A stretch of 64,000 nucleotides of DNA, from the NCBI RefSeq assembly GCF_001941965.1, contig NZ_MKZO01000012.1, forward strand, positions 62,001-126,000, read 5' to 3'. Position numbers and translations under genes: made by a program. The notes under the pieces are model-generated. The model was not told where the DNA came from and did not search any database. It saw nothing but the letters and a program-made list of their open reading frames with translations. Origin of the DNA: Pseudomonas putida (GTDB taxonomy: Bacteria; Pseudomonadota; Gammaproteobacteria; Pseudomonadales; Pseudomonadaceae). This document shows, piece after piece, positions 51,156 to 60,325 of the stretch (position 1 is the stretch's first letter; each line of letters begins with the position of its first letter).

Positions 51156-53071
51156 AAAGCTGGGATATCAGTACCCGCACGCAGATCATCAGCCTCGGCC
51201 CGGCGCTGGTGCTGACCCTGCTGCTGATCGGCTTCTTCACCTTCGTACGCATCCAGGACCTGCGCCAGGAGCTGAACCACACCGGCCAGCTGATCGCCAA
51301 CCAGCTCGCCCCGGCCTCGGAATACGGGGTGATCTCCGGCAACGACGAGGTGCTCGAAGGGCTGATGCGCGCGACCTTGACCATTCCCCATGTGCGCTTC
51401 CTCGAAGTGCAGGACAACGCCAACCACATCCTGGTCTACGTCGAGCAACCGGACGAACACGTCAACCGCGCCCAGGAGGTCGAGGTGTTCCAGGCACCGA
51501 TCCGCCTGCAACGGATCAGCCTCGACGGCGATTTCCTGCACAACGGCGAGCAGCCGGCCAGCATCATCGCCGACGACTACCTGGGCCGGGTGATCGTCGG
51601 CATGTCCGATGACGCCTTCAGCCAGCGCCAGCAGGAGATCGTGATCAAGGCGGCGATCCTCGCCCTGTTCGCCCTGGTCTTCACCTTCCTCCTGGCCCGG
51701 CGCCTGGCACGCAGCCTGGCGACACCGATCGCCGACATGGGGCATGCGGTGAAGGCGATCCAGAAAGGCGATTTCCACACCCCGCTGCCGGTGGTCGACG
51801 ACAGCGAGCTGGGCCATCTGGCGCGGCATATCAACAACCTCGCCAGCGGCCTGGCCAAGGCCTCCGACGAACAGCAGCAGGCCATGGACCAGATGACCCA
51901 GGCCCGCGAGGAGGCCGAGCAGGCGAACAAGGCCAAGTCGGAGTTCCTGGCGATGATGAGCCACGAGTTGCGTACACCGATGAACGGCGTGCTGGGCATG
52001 CTGCAACTGCTGCAGACCACCGAGCTTAGCGACGAACAGCACGAGTACACGGTGGTCGCCAGCGAGTCCACCGGGCACCTGCTCAAGGTGATCAACGACA
52101 TCCTCGATTTCTCGCGGATCGAACGCACCGCCGCCCTGCAACTGGAGCAGATCGACTTCAACCTGGCCGACCTGATCGGCAGTTGCGTGTCGTCCTTCGT
52201 GCATACCGCCCAGCAGCACCACCTGGCCCTGGAGCTGGAAATGCCCGAGGGCCTGGAGCAGTTGCAGGTCTGCGGCGACCCGACGCGGATCCGCCAGGTG
52301 CTGGTCAACCTGATCGGCAACGCCCTGAAGTTCACCGAACAGGGCAGCGTGCGCGTGCTGCCGCGCTGGCAGGTACTGGATCGCCAGCTCATCTGGTTCA
52401 CCTGCGCGGTGCACGACACCGGCATCGGTATCGACAACGCGCGCCTGGAAACCATGTTCGTGGCCTTCCAGCAGGCCGACAGCTCGATCTCCCGGCGCTA
52501 TGGCGGCACCGGCCTGGGCCTGTCCATCGCGCGCAACCTGGCCGAACGCATGGGCGGCAGCCTGCGCGCGGAAAGCCATGTCGGCAAAGGTTCGGTATTC
52601 ACCCTGGAAATGCCCCTGACCCTGCGCCAGCGCGCATTCCAGCCGGCATTGCCGGACAGCGCCGTCGCCGCCAGCGAAGCCAAGGGGCAATCGGTGTTGC
52701 TGGTGGAAGACAACCCGGTCAACCAGGCCGTGGTCCAGGCCATGCTGCGCAGCCTGGGCTTCGAGGTGGCAATCGCCGCCGATGGTGCCCAGGCCATCAG
52801 CCTGGTGGCCCGGCAGCGCTTCGCCGCCGTATTGATGGACTGCCGCCTGCCGATCGTCGACGGCTACGAGGCCACCCGGCGCATTCGCCAGTTGCCCCAG
52901 GCCCGCGACCTGCCGATCATCGCCCTGACCGCCAACGCCCTGCAGGGCGACCGCGAGCGCTGCCTCGAAGCGGGGATGAACGATTACATGGCCAAGCCGT
53001 TCAAACGTAATGATCTGGAGCAGATTCTGCGACGCTGGCTGCCCGCCGAGACAAGCGCGACTGGCGAATAA
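51152..53071 (+). CDS. hybrid sensor histidine kinase (PA1611-like)
   Basis: 639 residues. TM1 about 13-33, a periplasmic sensor of about 130 residues, TM2 about 166-186, HAMP, HisKA with the phospho-His in [12 protein letters not shown] (H271), HATPase_c ([30 protein letters not shown]) and one receiver with Asp563 in [11 protein letters not shown]. No Hpt domain follows, so phosphate must leave through a separate protein. Position next to fabA and architecture match PA1611, which is reported to act on HptB and to bind RetS in P. aeruginosa. That would link this sensor to the Gac/Rsm switch between motility and biofilm (inference). It starts inside the stop of the binding-protein gene. Confidence 0.9.
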   Translation: MKSWDISTRTQIISLGPALVLTLLLIGFFTFVRIQDLRQELNHTGQLIANQLAPASEYGVISGNDEVLEGLMRATLTIPHVRFLEVQDNANHILVYVEQPDEHVNRAQEVEVFQAPIRLQRISLDGDFLHNGEQPASIIADDYLGRVIVGMSDDAFSQRQQEIVIKAAILALFALVFTFLLARRLARSLATPIADMGHAVKAIQKGDFHTPLPVVDDSELGHLARHINNLASGLAKASDEQQQAMDQMTQAREEAEQANKAKSEFLAMMSHELRTPMNGVLGMLQLLQTTELSDEQHEYTVVASESTGHLLKVINDILDFSRIERTAALQLEQIDFNLADLIGSCVSSFVHTAQQHHLALELEMPEGLEQLQVCGDPTRIRQVLVNLIGNALKFTEQGSVRVLPRWQVLDRQLIWFTCAVHDTGIGIDNARLETMFVAFQQADSSISRRYGGTGLGLSIARNLAERMGGSLRAESHVGKGSVFTLEMPLTLRQRAFQPALPDSAVAASEAKGQSVLLVEDNPVNQAVVQAMLRSLGFEVAIAADGAQAISLVARQRFAAVLMDCRLPIVDGYEATRRIRQLPQARDLPIIALTANALQGDRERCLEAGMNDYMAKPFKRNDLEQILRRWLPAETSATGE

Positions 53072-53135
53072 TGCAAAATTGCGGCAGTCTTACACGCCGA
53101 ACCGATCTATAAGAAAGGTCTGTCGGAAAAATTTC

Positions 53136-53153
53136 AGTGCACAAGTGTACATC
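53136..53153. promoter_or_regulatory. FabR/DesT-like operator upstream of fabA
   Basis: AGTGCACA-AG-TGTACATC is an inverted repeat matching the form AGCGTACANNTGTACGCT known for FabR in E. coli. In P. aeruginosa, DesT acts on fabAB. The site lies 131 nt before the fabA start. The promoter hexamers could not be fixed. Confidence 0.5.
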
Positions 53154-53283
53154 TTCGTCCTCTGTGCTGTGACTTTCACTACAACGCAATAGTCTATGAG
53201 TAGGCTGCCGCCCAAGGCCAAGGGCTTTGGGATGGAATCGGGAAGAACGATCCCTGCCGCACGAGGATTATTGAGGAGCTCGC

Positions 53284-53799
53284 ATGACCAAACAAAACGC
53301 CTTTACCCGGGAAGACCTGCTGCGCTGCAGTCGCGGTGAGCTGTTCGGCCCAGGTAACGCGCAACTGCCCGCACCGAACATGCTGATGGTGGATCGCATC
53401 ACCCACATCAGCGAGGAAGGCGGCAAGTACGGTAAAGGTGAGTTGGTCGCCGAGCTGGATATCACCCCGGACCTGTGGTTCTTCGCCTGCCACTTCGAAG
53501 GCGATCCGGTGATGCCGGGCTGCCTGGGCCTCGACGCCATGTGGCAGCTGGTCGGCTTCTTCCTCGGCTGGCAGGGCCTGCCGGGCCGCGGCCGCGCCCT
53601 GGGTTCGGGCGAAGTGAAATTCTTCGGTCAGGTGCTGCCACAGGCGAAGAAAGTCACCTACAACATTCATATCAAGCGCGTCCTGAAGGGCAAGCTGAAC
53701 ATGGCCATCGCCGATGGTTCGGTCAGCGTCGACGGTCGCGAGATCTACACCGCCGAAGGTCTTCGCGTCGGTGTCTTCACCTCCACTGAAAATTTCTAA
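53284..53799 (+). CDS. fabA: 3-hydroxydecanoyl-ACP dehydratase/isomerase
   Basis: 171 residues with GAGGAG before the ATG. It dehydrates 3-hydroxydecanoyl-ACP and isomerises trans-2- to cis-3-decenoyl-ACP, the branch point to unsaturated fatty acids. The active His lies in [13 protein letters not shown] and the Asp in [12 protein letters not shown]. Length equals that of E. coli FabA (172). It lies 11 nt upstream of fabB in the usual pair. A palindrome at 53136 may control both. Confidence 0.96.
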   Translation: MTKQNAFTREDLLRCSRGELFGPGNAQLPAPNMLMVDRITHISEEGGKYGKGELVAELDITPDLWFFACHFEGDPVMPGCLGLDAMWQLVGFFLGWQGLPGRGRALGSGEVKFFGQVLPQAKKVTYNIHIKRVLKGKLNMAIADGSVSVDGREIYTAEGLRVGVFTSTENF

Positions 53800-53810
53800 G
53801 GGTTATTCGC

Positions 53811-55031
53811 ATGCGCCGCGTCGTAATCACCGGTCTGGGCATCGTTTCCTGCCTGGGCAATGACAAAGAGACCGTCTCCGAAAACCTGCGTAAAAGCCGT
53901 CCGGGCATCCGTTTCAACCCGGAATACAAGGAAATGGGGCTGCGCAGCCAGGTTTCCGGCTCCATCGACCTGAACCTCGAAGAGCTGATCGACCGCAAGG
54001 TCTACCGCTTCGTCGGCCACGCCGCGGCCTACGCCTACCTGGCGATGCAGGACGCGATCAAGGATTCCGGCCTGACCGAAGAGCAGATCTCCAACCCGCG
54101 TACCGGCCTGGTGGCTGGCTCCGGCGGCGCTTCGACCCTGAACCAGATGGAAGCGCTGGACACCCTGCGCGAGAAAGGCGTCAAGCGCGTCGGCCCGTAC
54201 CGCGTGACCCGCACCATGGGCAGCACCGTTTCCGCGTGCCTGGCCACCCCGTTCAAGATCAAGGGCATCAACTACTCGATCTCCTCGGCCTGCGCCACTT
54301 CCGCGCACTGCATCGGCACCGCCATGGAGCAGATCCAGTGGGGCAAGCAGGACATCGTCTTCGCCGGTGGTGGTGAAGAAGAGCACTGGAGCCAGTCGTT
54401 CCTGTTCGATGCCATGGGCGCCCTGTCGACCAAGCGCAACGAAGACCCAAGCAAAGCCTCCCGCGCCTACGACGCCGACCGTGATGGCTTCGTCATCGCC
54501 GGTGGTGGCGGCATGGTGGTGGTCGAGGAGCTGGAACACGCCCTGGCCCGTGGCGCCAAGATCTACGCGGAAATCGTCGGCTACGGCGCCACTTCCGACG
54601 GCTACGACATGGTTGCCCCGAGCGGCGAAGGCGCGATCCGCTGCATGGAGCAGGCGCTGTCCACCGTCGACACCCCGATCGACTACCTGAACACCCACGG
54701 CACCTCGACCCCGGTCGGCGACGTTGCGGAAATGAAGGGTGTGCGTCACGTGTTCGGCGACAAGGCTCCAGCGATCAGCTCGACCAAGAGCCTGTCCGGT
54801 CACTCCCTGGGCGCCGCTGGCGTGCACGAAGCGATCTACTGCCTGCTGATGATGGAAGGCAAGTTCATCGCCGGTTCCGCCAACATCGACGAGCTGGACC
54901 CGGAAGTGGCCGACCTGCCGGTACTTCGCGAAACCCGCGAAAACGCCAAGATCGACACCGTGATGAGCAACAGCTTCGGCTTCGGCGGCACCAACGCCAC
55001 CCTGGTGCTGAAGCGCTGGGAAGGCAAGTAA
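53811..55031 (+). CDS. fabB: beta-ketoacyl-ACP synthase I
   Basis: 406 residues. It elongates the cis-3-decenoyl-ACP made by FabA. Catalytic triad: Cys in [10 protein letters not shown], His in [11 protein letters not shown], His in [12 protein letters not shown]; the C-terminal [11 protein letters not shown] is typical. E. coli FabB has 406 residues. Ends at a strong terminator (55052-55085), so fabA-fabB is a closed unit. Confidence 0.97.
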   Translation: MRRVVITGLGIVSCLGNDKETVSENLRKSRPGIRFNPEYKEMGLRSQVSGSIDLNLEELIDRKVYRFVGHAAAYAYLAMQDAIKDSGLTEEQISNPRTGLVAGSGGASTLNQMEALDTLREKGVKRVGPYRVTRTMGSTVSACLATPFKIKGINYSISSACATSAHCIGTAMEQIQWGKQDIVFAGGGEEEHWSQSFLFDAMGALSTKRNEDPSKASRAYDADRDGFVIAGGGGMVVVEELEHALARGAKIYAEIVGYGATSDGYDMVAPSGEGAIRCMEQALSTVDTPIDYLNTHGTSTPVGDVAEMKGVRHVFGDKAPAISSTKSLSGHSLGAAGVHEAIYCLLMMEGKFIAGSANIDELDPEVADLPVLRETRENAKIDTVMSNSFGFGGTNATLVLKRWEGK

Positions 55032-55051
55032 GGGCCAGCCCGCTTGCAACG

Positions 55052-55085
55052 AAAACGCCCCGACCGAGTTCGGGGCGTTTTTGTT
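55052..55085 (+). terminator. Rho-independent terminator of fabA-fabB
   Basis: AAAACGCCCCGA and TTCGGGGCGTTTTT-like arms pair across a short loop, followed by TTTTTG. Confidence 0.93.
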
Positions 55086-55097
55086 TGTGGGCCTTGA

Positions 55098-55182
55098 GGG
55101 CCTCATCGCTGGCAAGCCAGCTCCCACAGGTTCTGTGTGCACCGCGGAACCCGTGGGAGCTGGCTTGCCAGCGATGAGGCCC
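55098..55182. repeat. REP-type inverted pair
   Basis: GGGCCTCATCGCTGGCAAGC and its complement flank about 24 nt of unique sequence between the convergent fabB and chemoreceptor genes. Confidence 0.9.
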
Positions 55183-55189
55183 TGAAGTC

Positions 55190-56815
55190 TTACACCGAGA
55201 AGCGCCGCACCAGCCCGTTCAAGTCGACCGCCAACTGCGACAGGGCCTGACTCGCCTCCACCGTCTGCGTCGCCCCCGCCGAGCTCTGCAGCGCCAGGTC
55301 GCGGATGTTGGTGAGGTTGCGATCCACCTCCCGCGCCACCTGGGCCTGCTGCTCCGACGCACTGGCGATCACCAGGTTGCGCTCGTTGATCCGGCTGATC
55401 GCCGCAGCGATCTCTTCCAGCGCCGCCCCCGCCGCATGCGCCCCATCCAGGGTATTGCGGGCCCGCTCGCGGGTCTGCTGCATGCCATCCACCGCGCGGT
55501 CGGTGCCCTGCTGGATGCCGTCGATCATCTGTTCGATTTCCCGGGTCGATTGCTGGGTGCGATGGGCCAGCGCCCGCACTTCGTCGGCCACCACGGCAAA
55601 GCCGCGCCCGGCATCCCCGGCCCGGGCCGCCTCGATCGCCGCGTTGAGCGCCAGCAGGTTGGTCTGCTCGGCAATCGAGCCAATCACATCGAGCACCTTG
55701 GAAATTCCGTGGACCTGCTCCGCCAGTTGCCCCACCTCGTCGACGTTGAGGCTGACCCCCGCCGCCAGCTCCTCGATGGACACCACCGTCTGCTGCACCT
55801 GGGCCGCACCCTGGCGGGCGATACGGTCGGACTCCCGGGACGCCTCCGAGGTCGCCACGGCGTTGCTGGCCACCTCCTCCACCGCCGCCGTCATCTGGTT
55901 GACCGCCGTGGCCGCCTGCTCGATCTCCTGGGTCTGCTGCTGCAGGCCACGGGTGGCGTCTTCGGTGACCGCGCTCAGCTCTTCCGAGGCGGACGCCAGT
56001 TGGTTCGACGAATCGGAGATCCGCGCGATGGTGTCGCGAAGGCTTTGTTGCATCTGCTTCAGCGCCGCCAGCAGGCGCGCCGGTTCGTCGCTGCCGTGGA
56101 TGCTGATCTGCGGGGTCAGGTCGCCCGTCGCCACCACCTCCGCCACCTGCAGCGACTGCGCCAGCGGCTGGACGATGCTGCGGGTCAGCACCAGGGCCAG
56201 GATCACCGTCAGCACCAGCGCCCCCAGCAGCAGGCCGATGACCCAGACACGCGCACCTTCATACACCGTCTGCGCCTTGTCGGTGGCCATATGGGCATGC
56301 TGGTTGTTGAGTTCGATCAGTTGATTGAGGGTGGCAGTGAGGGTATCGGCCAACTGGTTCATCTCGCCATTGACCAGGCCCGTCGCCGCCTCGACCTGGC
56401 CGCCGGTGGCCAGGCTCATCACCTGGGCCTGAAGGGTCAGGTACTGCTTCTGCAGCTCGGTGTAGCGATCGAACAGAACCCGCTCCTCAGGCAGCACGAT
56501 CAGCGCGTCGTAATCCTGCTGCGCCTTGGCCAGGCCTTGCTTGAGGGTTTCGATGCGGGACACGCTCTGCTGCTGGGTGGCCTCATCGCGGGCGATCAGC
56601 AGCCGCAGCGTCAGGGCGCGGATGCGCAGCATGTCCTGGCTCATGGTGCCGACATTGATCACGCTGGGCAGCCAGTTGCTTTCCACCTGTTCGGACTGCT
56701 CGCGCATGCTCGACATCTGCGCCAGCGCGAACAGCCCCAGGGTCACCACCAGCAGCGCCAGCAGGCCGAAGCCCAGTCCGGCCCGAGGGGCAATGTTCAG
56801 GCTTCTCAGACTCAT
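55190..56815 (-). CDS. methyl-accepting chemotaxis protein
   Basis: 541 residues. TM1 about 15-35, a periplasmic helical-bundle sensor of about 150 residues (4HB-like, with [18 protein letters not shown]), TM2 about 188-210, HAMP, then a signalling domain with the conserved hairpin tip [20 protein letters not shown]. Methylation-helix Gln/Glu pairs are present. The last residues do not form a CheR-tethering pentapeptide. It is a single gene with a sigma-28-like sequence upstream. The ligand is unknown. Confidence 0.93.
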   Translation of the reverse strand: MSLRSLNIAPRAGLGFGLLALLVVTLGLFALAQMSSMREQSEQVESNWLPSVINVGTMSQDMLRIRALTLRLLIARDEATQQQSVSRIETLKQGLAKAQQDYDALIVLPEERVLFDRYTELQKQYLTLQAQVMSLATGGQVEAATGLVNGEMNQLADTLTATLNQLIELNNQHAHMATDKAQTVYEGARVWVIGLLLGALVLTVILALVLTRSIVQPLAQSLQVAEVVATGDLTPQISIHGSDEPARLLAALKQMQQSLRDTIARISDSSNQLASASEELSAVTEDATRGLQQQTQEIEQAATAVNQMTAAVEEVASNAVATSEASRESDRIARQGAAQVQQTVVSIEELAAGVSLNVDEVGQLAEQVHGISKVLDVIGSIAEQTNLLALNAAIEAARAGDAGRGFAVVADEVRALAHRTQQSTREIEQMIDGIQQGTDRAVDGMQQTRERARNTLDGAHAAGAALEEIAAAISRINERNLVIASASEQQAQVAREVDRNLTNIRDLALQSSAGATQTVEASQALSQLAVDLNGLVRRFSV

Positions 56816-56872
56816 GGAACGGTTCCTTCCGAAAGTGCTGCATCCGTCATGCAGCGGACACTTCTTTAGAAG

Positions 56873-56899
56873 GTATCGGACCGTTGAGTTTTTGCGTAA
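56873..56899 (-). promoter_or_regulatory. candidate sigma-28 (FliA) promoter of the chemoreceptor gene
   Basis: On the minus strand TTAC, 15 nt and TCCGATAC resemble TAAA-N15-GCCGATAA (spacing exact, 6 of 8 in the -10). Leader about 50 nt. Confidence 0.35.
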
Positions 56900-56959
56900 G
56901 ACGATTTGGTGATATCAAATCGCCTTATGATTGCCGGGACAACATCTATTCGGAAAGGT

Positions 56960-57424
56960 TCAACGAACGGTGAAACGTTTCTCCGCCAGCAAACGATCGC
57001 CCTGGAACACCATGAAATGCCACTCGCCCGGCACCGCCTCATGATGCTCGGTGAACTCGTAGGCCATTACGTCCTGCGGGGCGGCCGGGACCAGTTTCTG
57101 GATCACTTCGAACTTGTCGTGACGCTTGCCGTCCGGGGTGACGATGCCCGGGGTGAGGTACAGCAAGGTCAGCGGGGTGTCATCGGCGGTCTTGCCTTCG
57201 AGGCGATAGCGGATGCCGAATTTGCTGCCCAGTTTGGCCGGAACCACGTCGGTGGCCTGGATATTCTGGCTGTTCATGGTGATGACCCGCTCACCCGGTT
57301 GCGGGTTCTTGATATTGGTTTCGAACACGCCATATTCCACCGGGCCCTGCACCCGCACCTCGGCCTGGGCCAGGCCGGCGATGCACATCAGCCCGAGCAG
57401 GGCGCTAAAACGGCTAGTCAACAT
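56960..57424 (-). CDS. DUF3859 exported protein
   Basis: 154 residues from ATG 57424 (AAAGGAAG upstream); the extension to 57487 is Cys/Arg-rich and has no start site. A signal peptide (RFSALLGLMCIAGLAQA) precedes a compact beta-sandwich with KFGIRYRLEG, LTLLYLTPGIVTPDG, YEFTEHHEAVPGEWHF and a KRFTV end, the pattern of DUF3859. Probably periplasmic. Function is unknown. It lies 69 nt downstream of the amidohydrolase gene. Confidence 0.82.
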   Translation of the reverse strand: MLTSRFSALLGLMCIAGLAQAEVRVQGPVEYGVFETNIKNPQPGERVITMNSQNIQATDVVPAKLGSKFGIRYRLEGKTADDTPLTLLYLTPGIVTPDGKRHDKFEVIQKLVPAAPQDVMAYEFTEHHEAVPGEWHFMVFQGDRLLAEKRFTVR

Positions 57425-57493
57425 GTTGCGCTTCCTTTGTTGTGGATCGCGGCAGACTATGACTCGCGCATGACAGGCTGATGACAATCCCGC

Positions 57494-58498
57494 TCAAGGG
57501 GCTTTCGGCAGCACGGCAAGGAAGTTGTCTTTCGCCACCTTGCGCGCGATGTCCTCCGGCAAGGCGTCGAGGAACGGCGCGAAACCGTGCAGTTGCTCGC
57601 CCAGGCTGCCAAAGCGCCCGACCACATCGGAGCCCAGCATGAAGCGCTCCGGGAAGCGCTTGACCAGCGCCAGCCACTCGCCCCTCGGCTTGCCCTGGTC
57701 ATCCAGCAGATAAGGCTCCAGCACGCTCCAGGACAGGTCGACATACAGGTTGGGATAGTCCTCCAGCAGCCGGGTCAGGGTGGGCAGGAGAAAATCCATT
57801 TTTTCCTGGTGCCGGTGAATCTCCAGGCTGCTGCCGGCGTGCGCCCAGATGAAGCGGGTATGCGGATGATTGCGCAGCGGCTCCTCGATCTCCGCCAGGT
57901 ACAGCGGATTGCGCTCGCGCTTGGAGGTGATGTTGGAGTGCAGCAGCACCGGCAGGTCGCGCTCGGCTGCCAGGTGGTAGATGCGGGTCATGGCCTCGTT
58001 GTTGGCCCGGGGCGTATCGCCGCTGGTCAGGGCAGTCAGGTCGTCGTGACGGGTGAAGACTTCGCCGATGCCCTGCCACAACCCCGGATGCAGCTCGAGC
58101 ATGCGCTCGATATGGGTGACGGCATTCTTGTCCACCGGATTGATGCCGGTGAGGAATGGATGAAAGCGCTTGCGCTGCTCCGGCGCAAGTTTCTCCACGG
58201 CCGCCGCGACGTAGCTGTCGGTGGCGCTGTACCAGTAGGCATCGGCGTCGTCGCCGGCGTAATAGCGCGGGCGCTTGGGTTCGTCCTCGTGCCATTTCTT
58301 GGCGACCGGGATGCCGCTGATCATCGCCTGGTCGATCCCGGCCTTGTCCATGGCCTCGAGCAGCGCGGGCATGCCCTCGGTTTCCTGGAAGAAATCCACG
58401 TAGTGCAGGTGGGCGTCGCTGTAGCGGTAGTCCCGGGCCTGGGCCGCGGTGATCAACAAGCTGGCCAGCGCGAGGCCGCCCAAGGTTCGCAAGAGCAT
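57494..58498 (-). CDS. exported amidohydrolase-superfamily protein
   Basis: 334 residues with a Sec signal peptide (RTLGGLALASLLITAAQA). A TIM-barrel metal enzyme of the amidohydrolase-2 group: the first metal motif is DAHLHY (residues 29-34), a His lies in LLHSNI, another in FIWAHAGSS and the catalytic Asp in LGSDVVG. A periplasmic amidohydrolase is less common than a cytoplasmic one. The substrate cannot be predicted. It is divergent from the pirin gene. Confidence 0.85.
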   Translation of the reverse strand: MLLRTLGGLALASLLITAAQARDYRYSDAHLHYVDFFQETEGMPALLEAMDKAGIDQAMISGIPVAKKWHEDEPKRPRYYAGDDADAYWYSATDSYVAAAVEKLAPEQRKRFHPFLTGINPVDKNAVTHIERMLELHPGLWQGIGEVFTRHDDLTALTSGDTPRANNEAMTRIYHLAAERDLPVLLHSNITSKRERNPLYLAEIEEPLRNHPHTRFIWAHAGSSLEIHRHQEKMDFLLPTLTRLLEDYPNLYVDLSWSVLEPYLLDDQGKPRGEWLALVKRFPERFMLGSDVVGRFGSLGEQLHGFAPFLDALPEDIARKVAKDNFLAVLPKAP

Positions 58499-58595
58499 TG
58501 CCGCCCTCCTTCGTCATGCATGGGACAAGGTAGACCGCGCGCCGGCTACGGCGGTTCGCTATGCTAGGCCGACTTCAACCTGGCTGGAGCCTGAC

Positions 58596-59456
58596 ATGAC
58601 CTCGCCCCTGGTAATCCGCCCCCGTGCCGAATCGGTGGAGGGACAGCCGATCCTGCGCCCGCTGCCTTCGGCCAAGTGCCGCAGCGTCGGGCCCTTCGTG
58701 TTCTTCGACCACATGCTGCACACGGACTACGCGCCGGGGCATGGCATGGATATCCGCCAGCATCCGCATATCGGGCTCTCTACCCTCACCTACCTGTTCG
58801 AGGGTGAATTACTGCACAAGGACAGCCTGGGGTCGTCGCAGCGCGTGCGGCCTGGCGAGGTGAGCTGGATGACCGCCGGTGCCGCCATCGCCCATGTCGA
58901 GCGCACGCCGGAGGATCTGCTGGCCGCCGGATCACAGCTGCATGGCTTGCAGATCTGGCTGGCGTCACCCAGGGAAGCCGAGCAAGGTGCCGGGCACTAC
59001 AGCCATCACCCGGCGGCGAGCCTGCCGGTGAGCGAGGCGCTGGGGGTGAAGATCCGCATGATCGCAGGAAACGGGTTCTGCCTGGAGTCGCCGGTGCCGG
59101 TGCTCTCGCCCACGTTGTATGCCGAGGTGTTCATGGAAGCGGCCACGACCATGTGCGTGCCCGATGAGCATCGGGAACGGGCGGTGTATGTGCTGGCCGG
59201 GGAGGTGCGGCTGGATGACGAGTTGCTGGAGCCGCAGACGCTGGTGGTACTGGGCGAGGGTGAGGAAGCCAGCCTGTATGCCGAGGGCGAGAGCCATCTG
59301 GTGATCATCGGCGGGGCGCCGCTGGATGGACCGCGCAGGATGAACTGGAATTTCGTGGCGAGTGATCCGGGGTTGATCGATCGGGCCCGGGAACGATGGG
59401 CGGCCGGGGATTGGCCGGTGGTTGCGGGTGAGTCAGGGAGGATTGAGTTGCCCTGA
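58596..59456 (+). CDS. pirin-family protein
   Basis: 286 residues from ATG 58596 (GGAG 8-11 nt upstream). Bicupin with metal ligands in the N-terminal half: HPHIG for the usual HPHRGFET, EGELLHKDS, and GAAIAHVE. The central MTAGA part is conserved. Pirins act as quercetinases or redox-linked regulators; which applies here is unknown. It is a stand-alone gene ending at a REP pair. Confidence 0.9.
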   Translation: MTSPLVIRPRAESVEGQPILRPLPSAKCRSVGPFVFFDHMLHTDYAPGHGMDIRQHPHIGLSTLTYLFEGELLHKDSLGSSQRVRPGEVSWMTAGAAIAHVERTPEDLLAAGSQLHGLQIWLASPREAEQGAGHYSHHPAASLPVSEALGVKIRMIAGNGFCLESPVPVLSPTLYAEVFMEAATTMCVPDEHRERAVYVLAGEVRLDDELLEPQTLVVLGEGEEASLYAEGESHLVIIGGAPLDGPRRMNWNFVASDPGLIDRARERWAAGDWPVVAGESGRIELP

Positions 59457-59463
59457 AGTCAGT

Positions 59464-59540
59464 CATCGCTGGCAAGCCAGCTCCCACAGTTTCAGCGGTG
59501 CACGCGATCCCTGTGGGAGCTGGCTTGCCAGCGATAGGGC
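59464..59540. repeat. REP-type inverted pair
   Basis: Arms TCATCGCTGGCAAGCCAGCT and CTGTGGGAGCTGGCTTGCC-like lie between the convergent pirin and dienelactone hydrolase genes. Confidence 0.9.
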
Positions 59541-59542
59541 CC

Positions 59543-60268
59543 TCAAGCCTTGAACACTTCTTCCAGCAGATTGTGCATCGCCGTGAACGCCCGCTTGGCC
59601 GTCCGCGCGTCATACATCATCTTGCCCGGCACATTCGCCCCCGGATCGGTGAACGAGTGCACCGCACCGCCATAGCTCAGCAACTGCCAGTCCACGCCCG
59701 CCGCATCCATCTCGGCTTCGAACGCCGGCAACTGCTCCTTCGGCACCAGCGGATCCGCCGCGCCATGCAGCACCAGTACCGAGCCCTTGATGTTCTGCGC
59801 ATCCGCCGGGTTCGGCGTGTCCAGGGTGCCATGGAAGGACACCGCCGCCTGCAACGGCGCACCGTCACGGGCCAGTTCCAGGGCACAGCAACCACCGAAG
59901 CAGAAACCGAACGCCGCCAGCTTGCCCGGCGTCAGCACCGCCTTCGACTGCCCCAGCAACTGCGCCACTGCCGCCTGCATACGCTTGCGCAGCTCGGCGC
60001 GGTCGTTCTTCAGCGGCATCATCGCCGCCCCCGCCTGCTCGGCGTTCTGCGGCCGCACCGATTGCCCGTAGAGGTCGGCGATCAGCACCACATAGCCCTT
60101 CTCGGCCACCGCCCGGGCAATGCGCTCCGCCCCTTCGCTGATGCCCATCCAGTTCGGCGCCATCACCAGCGCCGGCTGCTGCAGGGCGCCATGGGTGTAG
60201 ACCAGGCGGCTTTCATAGGCTTCACCACCGACGTGGTAAACCAGCGATTCGATCGTCACGTTGCTCAT
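59543..60268 (-). CDS. dienelactone hydrolase family protein
   Basis: 241 residues, preceded by AAGGAG. Alpha/beta fold with Cys nucleophile in GFCFGGCCALE, Asp in LHGAADPLVP and His in GGAVHSFTDP, the triad of dienelactone hydrolases. No aromatic-degradation genes are near, so the natural substrate is uncertain. It follows htpG and a terminator. Confidence 0.92.
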   Translation of the reverse strand: MSNVTIESLVYHVGGEAYESRLVYTHGALQQPALVMAPNWMGISEGAERIARAVAEKGYVVLIADLYGQSVRPQNAEQAGAAMMPLKNDRAELRKRMQAAVAQLLGQSKAVLTPGKLAAFGFCFGGCCALELARDGAPLQAAVSFHGTLDTPNPADAQNIKGSVLVLHGAADPLVPKEQLPAFEAEMDAAGVDWQLLSYGGAVHSFTDPGANVPGKMMYDARTAKRAFTAMHNLLEEVFKA

Positions 60269-60287
60269 CGATTTCTCCTTGCAAGAA

Positions 60288-60313
60288 TGAAAAAAGCCCG
60301 CCGAAGCGGGCTT
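60288..60313 (-). terminator. Rho-independent terminator of htpG
   Basis: AAGCCCGC and GCGGGCTT form an 8-bp stem with a 4-nt loop. TTTTTT follows on the minus strand. Confidence 0.92.
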
Positions 60314-60325
60314 TCCTGCATCACA

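Noticed and set aside
1981..59540. CRISPR-like array from the recurrent TGTGGGAGCTGGCTTGCC units
   Set aside because: Copies are dispersed in intergenic gaps as inverted pairs, not direct repeats with regular spacers.
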